64,000 nucleotides of DNA. Origin: Takakia lepidozioides (Eukaryota > Streptophyta > Takakiopsida > Takakiales > Takakiaceae). The stretch spans positions 5,952,001-6,016,000 of the forward strand of contig CM060733.1 in the NCBI GenBank assembly GCA_030704615.1, in the 5' to 3' direction. The notes under the pieces are model-generated. The model was not told the DNA's origin and made no database searches. It saw only the letters and a list, made by a program, of their open reading frames with translations. The position numbers were made by a program, and so were the translations under genes. This document shows, in pieces, positions 31,721 through 44,394 of the stretch. Numbering within the stretch: position 1 is the stretch's first letter; every line of letters starts with the position of its first letter.

Positions 31721-34062
31721 TATGGGTGGCCAGCCAACATGATATCTCTATCTACCATTTGTCTGGAGTACATGTATGAATTATGTAAATGTGATTACTG
31801 GTGTGATTGCATGCAGTAGTAATGTGCAGAGTGCTGCCAATCTATTTGGGTCCTCTCATTACAGTGCAAAAAAATCTTTTGATGCACATTGCTCCAGTAC
31901 CTTGCAGCTTAGTTAGGCGTGGATCAGTAAGGTATTGTACAAGTATTACTCAACTTGTATAGCCTGATTGGTACAGAAAGACCACTGTGGGACATTTGGA
32001 TCTGGGTTTGTCACGTGAGCAAATCATTCTGATGGTTGTTTGCAGTTCTCATCTGTTGGTAGCCAGTGCCAATTGTGTCAACTCTCTATGCTAGCTTTTC
32101 TAGATCATTACCTATGTTAGATTCCTCATGCACCGCACCGCTGTGATTTGAGTGTGCTGAATCCCATGTTGTAGCCTTGGAGGTTCACTACATCCAATGG
32201 TTTGGCCTTCTTTGACGAAGGTGTCAAATCTCTTGGTCTTGGAAACATACTTCCTCAATTGCAAGCCTGCTGCTCCATCTCATACTTTGAGGTCCTGGGT
32301 TATGACCTATGACACACCGCAAACACTTCACAGGGTTACCTGTTGCAATTTCTTACCAGGGCCTGTGCATGCAAAGTTCATCTCTTCTCTCCTGTTTCTC
32401 AGCAATAAGGTGATTTCAAATACCACAGCATTCCACCACTGCCTACCTTTCAGCCTTCAAACCATGTCCTTCCAGTCTCCAGTCTCAGATCCCACAAAAT
32501 TCCAGTGAGTAGCCCACAACAGACTTCACAAGCTATGGTAGGGAGTTGGCATCCAACAGGGCGTTCATCATTCATTACTCATCCACCCAGATCTTCTTTC
32601 TCATTCGTCTCGGTGCTTCTTCAGTAGGACGTTTAGTTCTTTGCGGGTGTGTTTTTGCTCCTCAGATACGAGCCATCAAAGGATCTGAGCAAATTCATCG
32701 TCAGCAGACGCCATGGCCTGTTGGGCACCTTCTCTAAGGGTTCTGGTGCCATGTCCATGGTCTTCCAGTATCTCTCACACTCACTTTACTGCACACTGTA
32801 CACCAGCTTCGACTACCTCGTCAATGCAACAAGTTTGCTTTCATAAGGCTCTTATGCCCTCGATAAGAAGCAAGGGGGTGGAGTTATTCAAGCAGGTAAT
32901 CTCTTTGGCATGAGACTCAACAGGGGATATTTCGAGGGCTTAGTCAATGAACAGTTCCGTGGTGAGAGACTAAATTGACATCAGTGGACGGACTGATGGA
33001 AATCAAAGTAAAAAACTCAGTCATTCAGTGAGCTGTTTGTTACCCAGACGTGGATAAATTTTCTCTAACCATATAATTCCGGGCCTATTTGAAATTGAAT
33101 TGTTTGCGCAACTGATGATTGTGTTTTTCTTCGTTTCTTTGACGGCATGCTTAATGTCTAAGTAGAATTGTGTTCTCCCGGTGTGTCTGTGTGTATCTTT
33201 TCTGCTTACTTCGAATTCACAGAGGCAATACCACAGTTGTACTGCTTGAATACAAAATCCTTAAGCAAGCCACCTTTGTCGCTCAACAGGAGTCACTTTG
33301 TTTTGTCAAAACTTGCCTCCAACCTTTATCCAGGCTCAAATTTACCCTAATTTTCGGTGGGGAAAGGTCAATTTGTCTCCAGGAGTCCGGCCTGCAGCGC
33401 CCCTGAAAGATAAAGACTAGCGAAACGTAATTTCTTCTTGCATGAATTGTTGAAGTGCGGACTAGCCCCTACCACAGAAGCTGATCCTCAGTATCAGAGA
33501 TTGCTAGAGTTAACATTAGTTGGGGGCAGAGAAGCGTCTGTAGGAGACTGTGTAGCCAGGATCCTTTATGAACTAAAGTAATCCAGCCAAAATATCACAC
33601 TCTGTGTTGGGGAATTTGTTTGGAACTCCTTGCAAATATACAGAGATCTATGTTAGGGCCCTGTAATTTTCTAGGTCGCACTGCAGTGTATAATTGGGGC
33701 AGATGCTGTGGTGCTCAAAGGGTTTTAGGCCAGGAACGAAGAAATGTATGCATGGCGCTGTCCATGTTGTTTGCGAGATGGGGACTGAAACTGGTACATA
33801 TTCCTGGTGATGCACCTATGCCATGAGTGCTTGCATTAGGATAGCCAGGAGTCTATTGTTGTGGTTGTTGTGGCTGCATTTACAGGAGTTCACTATGTGG
33901 AGTAGTTGCTAATGTTCATATCTCCAACCTTCAGCCACACAAATTATCACCCTGCTAAGCTTGCATTTGATTTGTAGATAACAACATACTCATTGAACGA
34001 AGTCATCTGTGACTAGTTAGGAACTCTCACTAAATGTCAGTCTTCATTTCCTTTCGTGGCAG

Positions 34063-35322
34063 TAGCAATTTCACCAGGAACTGAGTGGGTGCAACGGACC
34101 ATTGAGCTTCCAGAATTCAAAAGGTACTATCCAAAAATAAAACCTTGCATCCAGACATGCGCAAGTACTTATTGCCCAGGCTTCACCATTTTAGAAAAAC
34201 GTCTGCAAAACATAAAGGGATTATTTTTTGCGACTGTATACATTACTTCCTAGGGACATGTTTGGTATCTAGATTCTCAAAGTTCAATGTTGCTTTTGTG
34301 TAGCTGACTGTGGGAAAAGGTGCTGGGGAAAGAATTTGTCTTAGTTAAGGTCCATGTATCTTGTGCTCAGGTTGGACACAAGAGAAGGCTGGAGAATTGG
34401 ATACAGCTAGGTTAGAATGATAGATTGAGAACAAGGGTAGTCTACTGGGCTGGGACTGGTTTGATCTCAATGCTGTGGGTTCTTTGCATGGTGGGACACT
34501 CAGGGGTTGTCACATTATCACAAAACACATATATCGAGCAGTTCCTGAACTAGGTCAATTTAGAGTCGGAATTGCACACTTGTTTGGTGAGTATTTACAT
34601 GCCTAATTTCTAGAGATTTTCCTTATCATCATTAGTTGCCCTACAACTATGCCAAGGAGGGTTATGCTGTATATGGAAATCCTTCATACTAAGACCAGGA
34701 GGAGCAGACTGCTCATGCCTTACACTCTCAAGAATTTGGCAATTCTAGAAATGAAGGGATTTGTTTCTTATCAGGGCTTTATGGGAAGCTTTGCTGTACA
34801 CTGGTTTTAAGGGTCAACTTCACAATCTTGACTTTTCTGCATTCACCTCCCCTCATTGCTTACATCAAGGATTCCGTTTGTTTACAGTAATGCACACATC
34901 TGCCAGTTTGACAATCAATGAAAATGCAAGCTCGGACGTTCCTCTGGATATGGAGGACACTCTTAATCGGATTGTTCCTGAGGTTGTGGCCACTCTCACC
35001 CCTTATGTGTTAGCCTTTCTTGATGTAACACATGTTGCTAGGGGAGATGGAATGTTGGGTATGGCGAGTAGCAAGAATGGAAGCACCTTTGACGGAAGCA
35101 CTTGTAAGTTGTATGCTAAAAGGCTCCTGTTCTTTTCAGGGACATCAATATCGTCATCTGGACGAGGGACTCGATGATATGCCTGGTAGAGATCTAAATC
35201 TACATGTGATGTAGTGTTCATCCTTCATGTTGGAAGCATTACTCAAGCATTATAATGTTTAGATAGAAGTCACATGCTTTATTGGAAGGCATTGTTTCCT
35301 AGCATTTAAAAAAAGCTTAGTG

Positions 35323-35353
<31 letters not shown>

Positions 35354-35796
35354 GTGGCTTGCAACTACCTCATTCCCTAGCAATCACTCACAGTGGTTGA
35401 TGCATATAGCACATGTGAAGGCGTCAATGATGGGATGCTCACTGTCCATTCCAATCAGTGCCGGCCGATTCAACCTTGGCATTTGGCAGGTATAGTCATA
35501 TATTTCTCATTTTCGTCCACCTGGTCAATGACTCCTCACAATTTTCTATGTTGTTCCTGGCAAATGTCTCCTGTTTAGCATGATCGGATAGATAAGTTGT
35601 CACTATCAGCGGACCACTCCAGTGCATTTGCATTTGAAACAGGTGCAGCTTCAGAGAATTTGGGGAGGGCTTTGCTTCATGATCTAATGGGGCAGAATGG
35701 GGACAGGGTATTTGGTTAAATGAGCACCGTAACTATGGGGGCTCCAGGCGCATTTGTGTCACGATACAAGGAGAAAAGCGCATCGATGGAAGGTAA
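34063..35796 (+). CDS. YjbQ / UPF0047 family protein (5' exon not located), 6 exons seen
   Basis: Exons 34063-34123, 34504-34586, 34888-34982, 35140-35185, 35410-35489 and 35707-35796 join in phase and give about 150 aa. The family text is continuous: [137 protein letters not shown]. Bacterial YjbQ is about 140 aa and has been linked to thiamine-phosphate synthase activity. The first exon seen begins with 2 nt of a codon and has no ATG, so one upstream exon with the start, perhaps a transit peptide, is missing from this model. A TC microsatellite lies in intron 4 (35327-35353). Confidence 0.88.
35327..35353. repeat. (TC)n microsatellite
   Basis: An uninterrupted TC dinucleotide run of 27 bp in the fourth intron of the YjbQ-like gene. 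Confidence 0.95.
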
Positions 35797-38297
35797 GATT
35801 TGTTGGCTTCATAAAGAGCTCGACTTATCACATGTGCTCCAATGTACATTGTTAGTTTATTTGTGCCTGGGCTTTGGTCACGCTGTGCAAGGTGGCTAAT
35901 GCCTAGGTCTTCCTCTAGGAGTCAGGGCACTGGATTGTTTATCCCTGGATGCCTTTGAAGTATGGCATTCTTCCGCTCTTTCTTTGTTTTCCTCCTTATG
36001 CTATCTGTTTGTCTGTATACAGGACTTATAAATGAATATAGGACAGCAGTGGATCTGCCCCACCATATCTTTTCTGGGTACAACAAGCCCTCTCAAATTT
36101 TGTTCTTGTTCAAGGTGGGTTGTGAAAAGGGAGATTAAGACATGACGTCTTTTTAAATCCCTTTGGGAGGGGGCAATGCCTTACATGAGCACATTCTACC
36201 GGCTCATGCAAGATCATCAAGGACCAGTGGTGGTGAAGTGTCATCTCGGGTAGGAGACCTCACAGTAACTTTGGATTAATATATACATTACCGCCGGCCT
36301 TGCCAGTGAATTAATGGTGTTTAGAGATGCTCAGGAGTTGTTGTGGATTGAGACAACGTAAGAGCCAAAGGCTGGGAAGTACTTGCATCTTAAATACTGC
36401 ATGCAGAGGACTTGGAGCCTGTGCATCCAAGATGTGTGCCATGGCAACATGGAAGCTTTGTAATCACATCCTTTCCTGCTCCTACAACTGAGACTGTGCT
36501 TGACAGGGTGTTGCGGAAAGTCCTGACATCGCTATCTTCATTGATAGAACCCATGCCATGGTGTGACCTCCCTCATATGCAACAACTTGTTTCTGAGGGC
36601 TCTACTTACTCGGCTACCCAAAACCATTGTCGCAAAATCCCAATCATGTTGAAAGCTCAAAAAGGAAGAAACTCATCTGCAGATATCCTTCCAGACTGGT
36701 CAGGAGATTTGTACTGCATTGCGGCAATATGCTCAGTAAACAATCACAGATCAACCACATGGCTGCCTGACTTAGTAGTGGAAAAACCTCGCTCTCTCCA
36801 CACAACACTCCTCACTAACACAGCCACAATGAAATTAGCTCTACCACGTATAGCTTCTTACCTACCTACCAATGTAATAGGTAAGTAGTAAGTACCTACA
36901 TACCAGCCTACCAACTGATGTAGGCAGGAAGGCGTGATTCAGGTACACCTACTACCTAGCTAGGTACCTATTAGCTATCTACTAGAACGAATGAGACTAT
37001 ACATCCGTTCTGGTCACGATCTCATCCATTCATTTATTCCTGCCGCAAAGACGTCTGCTCACTCAATTGGACTATTTAATTGCATTCATGGAGACGGATG
37101 AATATTGATCATCCGTCAAGTATGGTGATATTCATCCATCCAAGGCCCCGTATTTGAGATGCAGAATTTGAACAAGCAGACATGTGTGGGCAGGTGGCAG
37201 TAGTTTGAATTTCAAGTTTGGACGAACGAACGTCTAGCCCAAACTTCGTCGTCTTCATCGCCGGAGGCGTGTGCGTCTGTTCGTCCATACCGATTTTTAG
37301 AGCAGGCTCGCCGACGTGGCGCGTTTCTACTGGATTTGAGGAGGGGTGCTATATGTGGTATTCTACGACCTACTAGATTTTAACTACCTACCTACCTGCT
37401 GCGGGGATGAAAACTTTATATCACAGCTCCAAATGGATAGAAAACGTGGTGGTAGGTACGTACAAGGGTAAACTGACTGGCTCGCTGCCCTAAAATGATT
37501 GGATCGCTGCCCTAAAAACCGGTTATGTCCGGTAGCGCTCGAGAGGAGCCCCTGCTACCGGATATAGCAGGTCGCCATGACATCTTCGCCGCTAACGCGG
37601 CTTGGTAGGTCCTGGCTCCCTGCTATATCCGGTAGCTCGAATGCTACCTAGTCCGTATCCCCAAAAAGAATGTCTAACGCGTCAGCATGTGCGCATGCAT
37701 GCATGCATGTACGTATGCCAGGCTTGCACAGTTTAAATGGTAATGCGTCAATCATACTCGGTTGGATGGATGAAATATGATGGAAAGTTGTCCTGGGGAT
37801 CGGGATACAGGGAGATAGATGGATATATATAGATGAGAAATTCTAGTGGACCCGCTGGCCCTAAAATAATTGCCTTCAAGTTTAAAATTTGAAACCTAAT
37901 GGGTGCATGTATGGGATGGGAAGGTGATGATGGATAGATTGTTGGGATGGGCATGTATGGGGCTATTCAACTTTCTCTCTTCTCTCTCGCTCGCTGTGCG
38001 TGTGGGGCGTGTGAGATTGGGCCGAGACTATGCAAGCTCAGGCTGGCAGGAAGCAAGGGTGTGAAAGTATTTGGAGCTAGGGTTACGCTGGGATCAGCAG
38101 TGCAATGTGCCATGGATGCTAGGGGAAGTTATGGGATTTCAGAGGGCAGTTGCCATGGACCAGGTTTTCTTCCTGTGGTGTCTGCTCCAGGGTTTCATAC
38201 GGTATGCTAGCTGCGTGTGAAGGGGTGGTTGTAGAGGAGCGAGGGGAGAAGTGGAGGGGAGTGGGAGGTAAAGAGAGGGAGAGAGGTAGATATAGAG
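35797..38297. other. Intergenic region with short inverted and simple repeats
   Basis: The frame at 36412-36888 has no recognisable domain. A TACC/GGTA-rich patch spans 36850-36975. A 17-bp perfect inverted repeat (GCTACCGGATATAGCAG) sits at 37554-37570 and 37620-37636. A GCATGCATGCATGCATG run lies near 37692. The last few hundred bases would carry the promoter of the WD40-like gene; a TCTCTCTCGCTCGC run lies at about 37976-37993. Confidence 0.5.
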
Positions 38298-41200
38298 ATG
38301 GATTCGATGAACCGGATGAAGCTGCAAAGTAGCCCTCGACCAACATGCGGACGGCGTGTGGTGGCAGGGAAGCGGCCGCGGCCTGATGACTCCAACTGTG
38401 TTCGCAAGCTGTTGAAGCGCGAGATTAGCCGTGCAGGAAACTGGGCCTTTAATCGTACCAATTCACAAGAGAAATTTCGGAACTTCCATTTACAGGTGCG
38501 TTTCTCACATCGGTTGGCTCTTCAATACCTTTTTGGTGTGCTAGCCTGTACTTGTTAACCTGTACAGAGGACCGTGTGCGGTGAGTTGAGATGTGAATTG
38601 GGATGAGTGGAGGCCCTTCTTGTTTGGACGAAGGGATGTCCGATCGGTTGGGATGATTTGAAGAGCCGAGTTATGCTCTTATGTGTCTGCAAATATCATA
38701 ATTAGAGAAACAATCGTAATTCCCGTAAGAAGAGTCCGGCAAGCCCTTCTCTATCGTAAAATGGAACAGTACTGCTCACAAGATTCTGGTGTCTCTGAGG
38801 GTTATCTTGAGTGCTTTGAGTTCTTGTTTTTCTGGTGACTTGAGTGTCTTGTCCAGCCCTACGATTAGGTCCTTCCACATGGCCTTCCACTATGGCTAAT
38901 GTCCCCTAGTCGTGATGTCAGACCGAGAATTACGTTGCTTCAGAGCTACAGGCTGCTTGATGAACTTCAATCTCTGGAAAGAAGGGTATACTCTGGTCTT
39001 GCTCGCTTTTTGACACCAAACAGTCTTGATTTGAGTTAAACATTAGAGCCGGGGGTGCGCCCAGGTTTTTTTAGATTTTGTGCACTGTTAGTGTCTGCAT
39101 GGTTGGTATACCTGCTCCCGTTGTTATCCTCTTGAGGGCTGAGGGGTTGAGGAGGATAAGTTTCTCTTTCTCAAAAGAAAACCCTTAAAGAGGGTGGGAA
39201 GTAGAGTCTAGTTGAAGGGAAAGATACATTGAAAGTGATGTTTGTGCCAAGACAATTGTGCGCATTCTAGGAAAGGAGCTCTAATGACTTTAAATGTGGG
39301 GAGGGCGGAGTTGAATGTGAAGCCAACTATTTATTTATCTGAACAGTTGCAGGGAGACAGAGTTCTCAGTGTATGGAAAGCTATAAAAGAAAGTAAGAGG
39401 TTGGGGTTGTCCAGTGTGAGTTTTCCATGTATCTGTATGTCTGTACTTCTTGCATTGCTTTTCACTTCTCTAGTCTCTACATACAGGAATAATCATTTGC
39501 ACCGTGTTCAATTGATGTGGCTTTTTTGTGTAAAGGGTACATCCTTGTTAGCCACCAGATTAAGAGTTAATTCTTGAAGTCTGATAGTAGAAGCATGCGA
39601 TTGGCCATTTAAAGTCTGCAATGAGGAAGGAGAATGTATTGTGAGGTTGTGCTAGTGGTCCTGGGGCAAGTGATATTTTCGCAAAGGTCTTGTGGGCATT
39701 GGGCAGACAGTGATGCTGCCAACCCATGCCAGCGTACAATGTGTTGGATGAACTCATCTTGTTTGTGGGTTACTTTCAATTATGGCTATAGGGACAGTTG
39801 CTTAGGGACCAGGTTCAGGGATGTCTGTAGTAAAAGAATCCCGAAATAGGCTAGCCCCATGCTGCTAAGGACATTCTATGAGCTGCAGATTACACTGAAG
39901 ATTATTTCATTCACCTTGGCCGTGTCAACCCATGTAGCAAGAAACTTTAGCAGGTTGAACCACAGATGTCTAAATGTATCCATGCTTAAAATAAAGTTGT
40001 ACCTGCTGAAGTCCTGATGATTGTTTCAGTATCCTCTTATGTCTGTTCTTCCTACCTACATCTGTTTTGTGTTTTATGCTTTGTTATTGATCTATCTAGT
40101 AGCTCCAACGACATCCATTCATCACGTGACATAGTGAATCTCAGAACAATTTTTTTGCAGTTGGGGCCTGTGGCTTTTACACGACCTCTGAATGTGCAGC
40201 ACTTAATCATTGTGTGGGGTTTCAGGAGGAGTTTGACACACATGACCCCAAAGCCCATCACTTTCTGAGGTTGCCGTTCCTGAAAAAACGATCACGGATT
40301 GTGGAGATAGTGGCTGCTCGGGACACCGTGTTTGCCCTTACACATTCGGGCATCTGTGCTGCTTTCAGCCGTGGTCAGTTTGCACCATCTGCTCTGACAT
40401 GAACGCAAGAGGGATGAGTTTTTAAGGACACATAATCAATCAATCTAACCACAAATTGTGTAGATATGCCATCTTGTATTATCAGTTGAGCAGGATTGTG
40501 CTGTTTGGTGGTCAACATAACTTGTGTGAGTCTGCTGGTTGGTGATGGCTGAAAGGTACTATAATGTGGGTTGTCGGAGTGGATAGAAACCGTAGAAAGG
40601 AGGCATTGATAGTAACCTCTGACTGATAGCAAGTCCTTGACATGCATGGTTGGTTGTGACAGATACAAACAAGAGAATATGCTTCTTGAACATCAGTGCA
40701 GATGAAGTAATCCGCAGCCTTTTTTATAACAAGAACAATGACTCATTGATTACTGTGTCAGTCTATGCGTCTGACAATTTCAGCTCCTTAAAGTGCAGAA
40801 CCACTCCTATTGAGTAAGTGTTCCAACTTTTCTTTCATTTTTCTCATAGGCATCACATTGCTCCACTGACATGTGGGAAGAAGGATTGTGAATTTGGGTT
40901 CCATAGTGAAGCAACCTGTAAATTGTACAGGCCACAAAATTCTTGTCTGACAATGGCCAAGCTTGGTGCTAAAATGTGGTATTTTATGGGTTGAAATCAC
41001 TCCCATCCTTCAATCCTATAAATGTTTTCTCTCAAAGTACAAAGCTGTGGGCTAAAAGAACCTTGGCTGTGACAGATACATTCGAAGAGGACAGCCAGAT
41101 GCAGGGTTTCCTCTATTTGAATCGGAGTCTCTTCGATGGCCTGGGTTTGTTGAATTTGATGATGTGAACGGGAAAGTACTGACTTACTCTGCACAAGACC

Positions 41201-43396
41201 GGTACATACACTTCTTCACCTTTCTTTTTCTTGAAGTTTTGAGCTTTGATATAGTGTGCTGTATAATATGCCTCGGCGTGTAGTGTCTGTTTTGACACGA
41301 TTCTTAGCCTCGACTTGGACTTCTGGCCTAGGCTTAGGACTACTGCTTCAGCAGCTATTTATTTTCTCCATCATAGAGTGGGCTTCTGAAGCTGGGGAAT
41401 GGCTGAGGTGGCAGGATATACAAGGTGTTTGATTTGAAAAATTACACGATGCTATATTCTATCTCCGATGAGCATGTCCAAGAAATCAAGATCAGGTCAG
41501 TATCTGTCACTTTTTGCACTTTATTGATTTAATTCTGTGTAGGTGATCTCTGTCCTGGTACAAGTGTGCTGTGTCTGTCCTCTTTTTAGCTGCTGTCTTG
41601 TACCCTGACCAGTTGATGTGTCAAAACCCCATTTCCAGCCTAGTTGTACACTTCAAGTTGCTTGTATGGTGCTTTTGTACCCTACTTCAATGCAGGTGAT
41701 GATCAAATAGACATCCCAGTCCAGTGCCTGAAAAAGGTGAACCCTTATGAAGTCATTATCTATGACTGACATGGTCTTGTCGAATGTCCAGCCCGGGCAT
41801 AATGTTGCTGATATTTGATAGGGCACAAAGCCATGTGCCATTAAAGATATTGTCAATTGAGGATGGGTCTGTGCTGAAAGCCTTCAATCACCTCCTGCAC
41901 CGCAACAAGAAGGTGGACTTTATTGAGCAGTTCAACGAAAAGCTGCTGGTGAAGCAAGAGAATGAAAACCTCCAGATTCTTGATGTAAGTGCTTGCATCT
42001 GCTACCTGAACCCTCCAATCTGAACTTAGCCTGTGGAACTTCGGAATCGGGGGTAAGACTGCCCCCAAAGAGTTGGGGAGGCTTGGTGAACTAAAACTTC
42101 CTCTTTCTTTGGGGACGTTAGGCCTGCACTTAACTGTGACGAGGATCAGCTTTGGTTTGAGCGTGTAGAAAGAGCTGTCGTGGGTGATCTTGCTGCATTA
42201 ACCAGTGCAAATTCATGAACACTCCTCCTTCTCCCTCTGTACACATACCGCATCTCATACTAGTAGCTTCTCTGATCACAACTCATACATAATTGAAACA
42301 TCTGAACTCGGAACTCAAGATCTTGAATAACTGTTTTTTAGGTCATCTGTGACTTGGATATGTGAAATGAGATCTGAGGTGAGAGATATCTCCTGGTAAA
42401 GAAGTGCTTTGAGGGTATGTTCCTGATGAAAGACAAATTAGTAATATATTGGATGATATTGGTGCAGGTGAGGAATGCACAGCTAACAGAAGTCAGCAGG
42501 ACAGAGTTTATGACACCATCAGCCTTCATCTTTTTGTATGAGAATCAACTCTTTTTAACGTTTCGCAACAGGACTGTGGCTGTGTGGAACTTCCGGGGAG
42601 AGCTGGTAACCTCATTTGAGGACCATTTGCTGTGGTACCCGGATTGTAACACCAACAATATATACATCACCAGTGAGCAAGATCTAATTATATCCTATTG
42701 CAAGGCCCACCCCGACAATTGCATTGAAGAGGCTGGTGAGTCATTTTTGTCCATCTAGTGTAGCTTCACTCCCATGTGAATGTGTTAATTCTGTGGAGTC
42801 AAGCTATTTACAGTCTTGTGTAGCTGGATGTGATTGAGTGGTGCACACCTACACATGGGACTCCCACCCTTGTAGTAGGTGAGTATTTCATTGCATAGGA
42901 CTCTTGAAGTTTATTCTGTAAGGTTTGCCACTATGTCCAGAAACTGAGTTCACTTTGCTCTGGGTCTTAAGATTGCCTGTATGATGTCTCGTTGGAGTTT
43001 GTTCATGGTTCTTCTATCTCTTTTGTTAGTTTGTCCTTGTGTTATTGCATTATGGCCATCTCCTGTCAAGCTGGCATCGATCTGTACTGGAGTTTTGCAA
43101 TCCAAGATTTGCTGTTTCTTATGTTTCAAATGCCTAACCAGGAGACTTGCTTGTGTCTGTTTGATGCAGTGGGTTCCATTAACATCAGTAACATTTTGAC
43201 GGGAAAGTGCCTGGCCAAGATCCGGGCCGACGACCCCAGTGTTGGAATCAGCCCACGTGCACGTGCCAACTCATCCATAATCAGAAGTTCGGTCCAAGAT
43301 GCTCTGGAGGACGTGACAGCCCTATTTTATGATGAAGAAAGGAACGAAATCTACACAGGCAATCGGCATGGGTTGGTCCATGTCTGGTCAAATTAG
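38298..43396 (+). CDS. Conserved plant WD40/beta-propeller-like protein, 8 exons
   Basis: Exons 38298-38495, 40226-40373, 40663-40813, 41076-41201, 41415-41495, 41792-41984, 42468-42735 and 43170-43396 join in phase and give 463 aa. The N-terminus is basic (MKLQSSPRPTCGRRVVAGKR) and followed by KLLKREISRAGNWAF. The body is a run of beta-strand blocks: IVEIVAARDTVFALTHSGIC, NKRICFLNISADEVIRSLFY, NKNNDSLITVSVYASDNFSS, YKVFDLKNYTMLYSIS, NRTVAVWNFRGELVTSFEDH, and near the end DVTALFYDEERNEIYTGNRH followed by GLVHVWSN. The last block has a GH...W-type WD strand. I recognise it as a conserved single-copy-like plant protein of unknown function annotated as transducin/WD40-like. No enzymatic motif is visible, so a scaffold role is only a guess. 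Intron 1 is the longest, about 1.7 kb. Confidence 0.85.
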
Positions 43397-44369
43397 TGAA
43401 TCCTGTTCCCACTAGCTTACGGCCCGGCTGGCCTGCACACTTGGTGCTTAGGGGATAGCCTTGCATCTTTTCTCACTGGCCTTGTAAACTTATTGCGGAT
43501 GAAAGTACAACCATTGTAGTTTGGATCGCAGGTTCAGATCACAACAGGAAGTAGTGATACTTTTCATGTTTTCGTTATTGGTCAGGTTGGTTGTCTGCTG
43601 TGTGTGTTTCTGGCCTTCCATTAGACCAAGCAACATGCATAGAACACTATTTTTTTCAAGTGCCCATCCATGCCATGTCTTGAGGTCTCCTTTGTACAAG
43701 AAATTGAGTTCATCTTTCTCATAAGGACCCCATAAACAGCCTGCCAGGAACTGAGTCCGTGCTGGTTTTAATTTAATTGATATCATCATGACCCAGGAAT
43801 TGATTGTTAGTTTGATCAGTGTAACCTCTAATTTTAGGGGTTTGGGGTGCCAATTCACTGTCCTACTATTTTGTAGTACTGGACTCTGTCATGCAGATAC
43901 TATCACTATTGTCATTGCAGATTTCCAGAGTTTGCAATGCAAGGCTTCCTTTCTATTTTGATTTGGTTGGAGTGTATTTTGGGTTGCATTAACTATTAGC
44001 ATTGCCAGCATACTGTGGGGCCAGTGATTCTGGCTTTGGTTCCAGTGCTGGAATCGCCCACCACATCAACAGGCCACCTCATCCATTTCTTGAAATGGGA
44101 TGGCTATGTTGGCTCCTTGTAGGAGGAGACTAAGCACCACTGTCAAGACCAGTGGGATCTTCCCCATATGACACATACACAGTAAGTGATGCATGGCTCA
44201 TAAATGAAAAAGGGTTGTTGATAGTTCAAAGAGCTTGAATTGTGAGCATTTTCCTTTTGCGAGCTTTATAAAAGTAAATAAATTATAAGTGAAAAAACTT
44301 GTGAGATAATAGAGGATAGATGAGAGTGTGATCTCATTGTTCACAAAGGAAGGGCATTACTAGAGTACG
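43397..44369. other. Intergenic, 3' flank of the WD40-like gene and start of repeats
   Basis: No gene recognised. The part 44189-44380 (CATGGCTCATAAATG, GCTTGAATTGTGAGC, AATAAATTATAAGTGA) is repeated at 47450-47620, directly 3' of the piggyBac remnant here and next to SINE-like sequence there. Confidence 0.5.
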
Positions 44370-44394
44370 GCTTTGTTTTTTCGAAGCAAGACAT

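Larger units (their letters stand above)
30105..33581 (+). other. Candidate exons of an unrecognised gene around the methyltransferase
   Basis: A coding-like exon 30105-30235 starts MAYRSTEKDSGIKAFMLEED and ends at AAG|GTACG in phase 2. An AG at 32664-32665 opens a segment in the matching phase (YEPSKDLSKFIVSRRHGLLG, to about 32740). Further coding-like pieces are GNTTVVLLEYKILKQATFVA (about 33223-33290) and ADPQYQRLLELTLVGGREAS, running to a TAA at 33579-33581. I do not recognise the protein, and the joins between the later pieces are not settled. If the first two exons belong together, the methyltransferase gene would lie inside their intron. Confidence 0.3.

Noticed and set aside
36022-36140. 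A frame reading NEYRT that looked like the last exon of the YjbQ gene
   Set aside because: Its phase does not match the preceding exon. The exon at 35707-35796 joins in phase and carries the proper family ending.
36200-36275. A stretch that looked like a 5S rRNA 3' end
   Set aside because: The internal control region of 5S rRNA is absent and only a few scattered bases agree.
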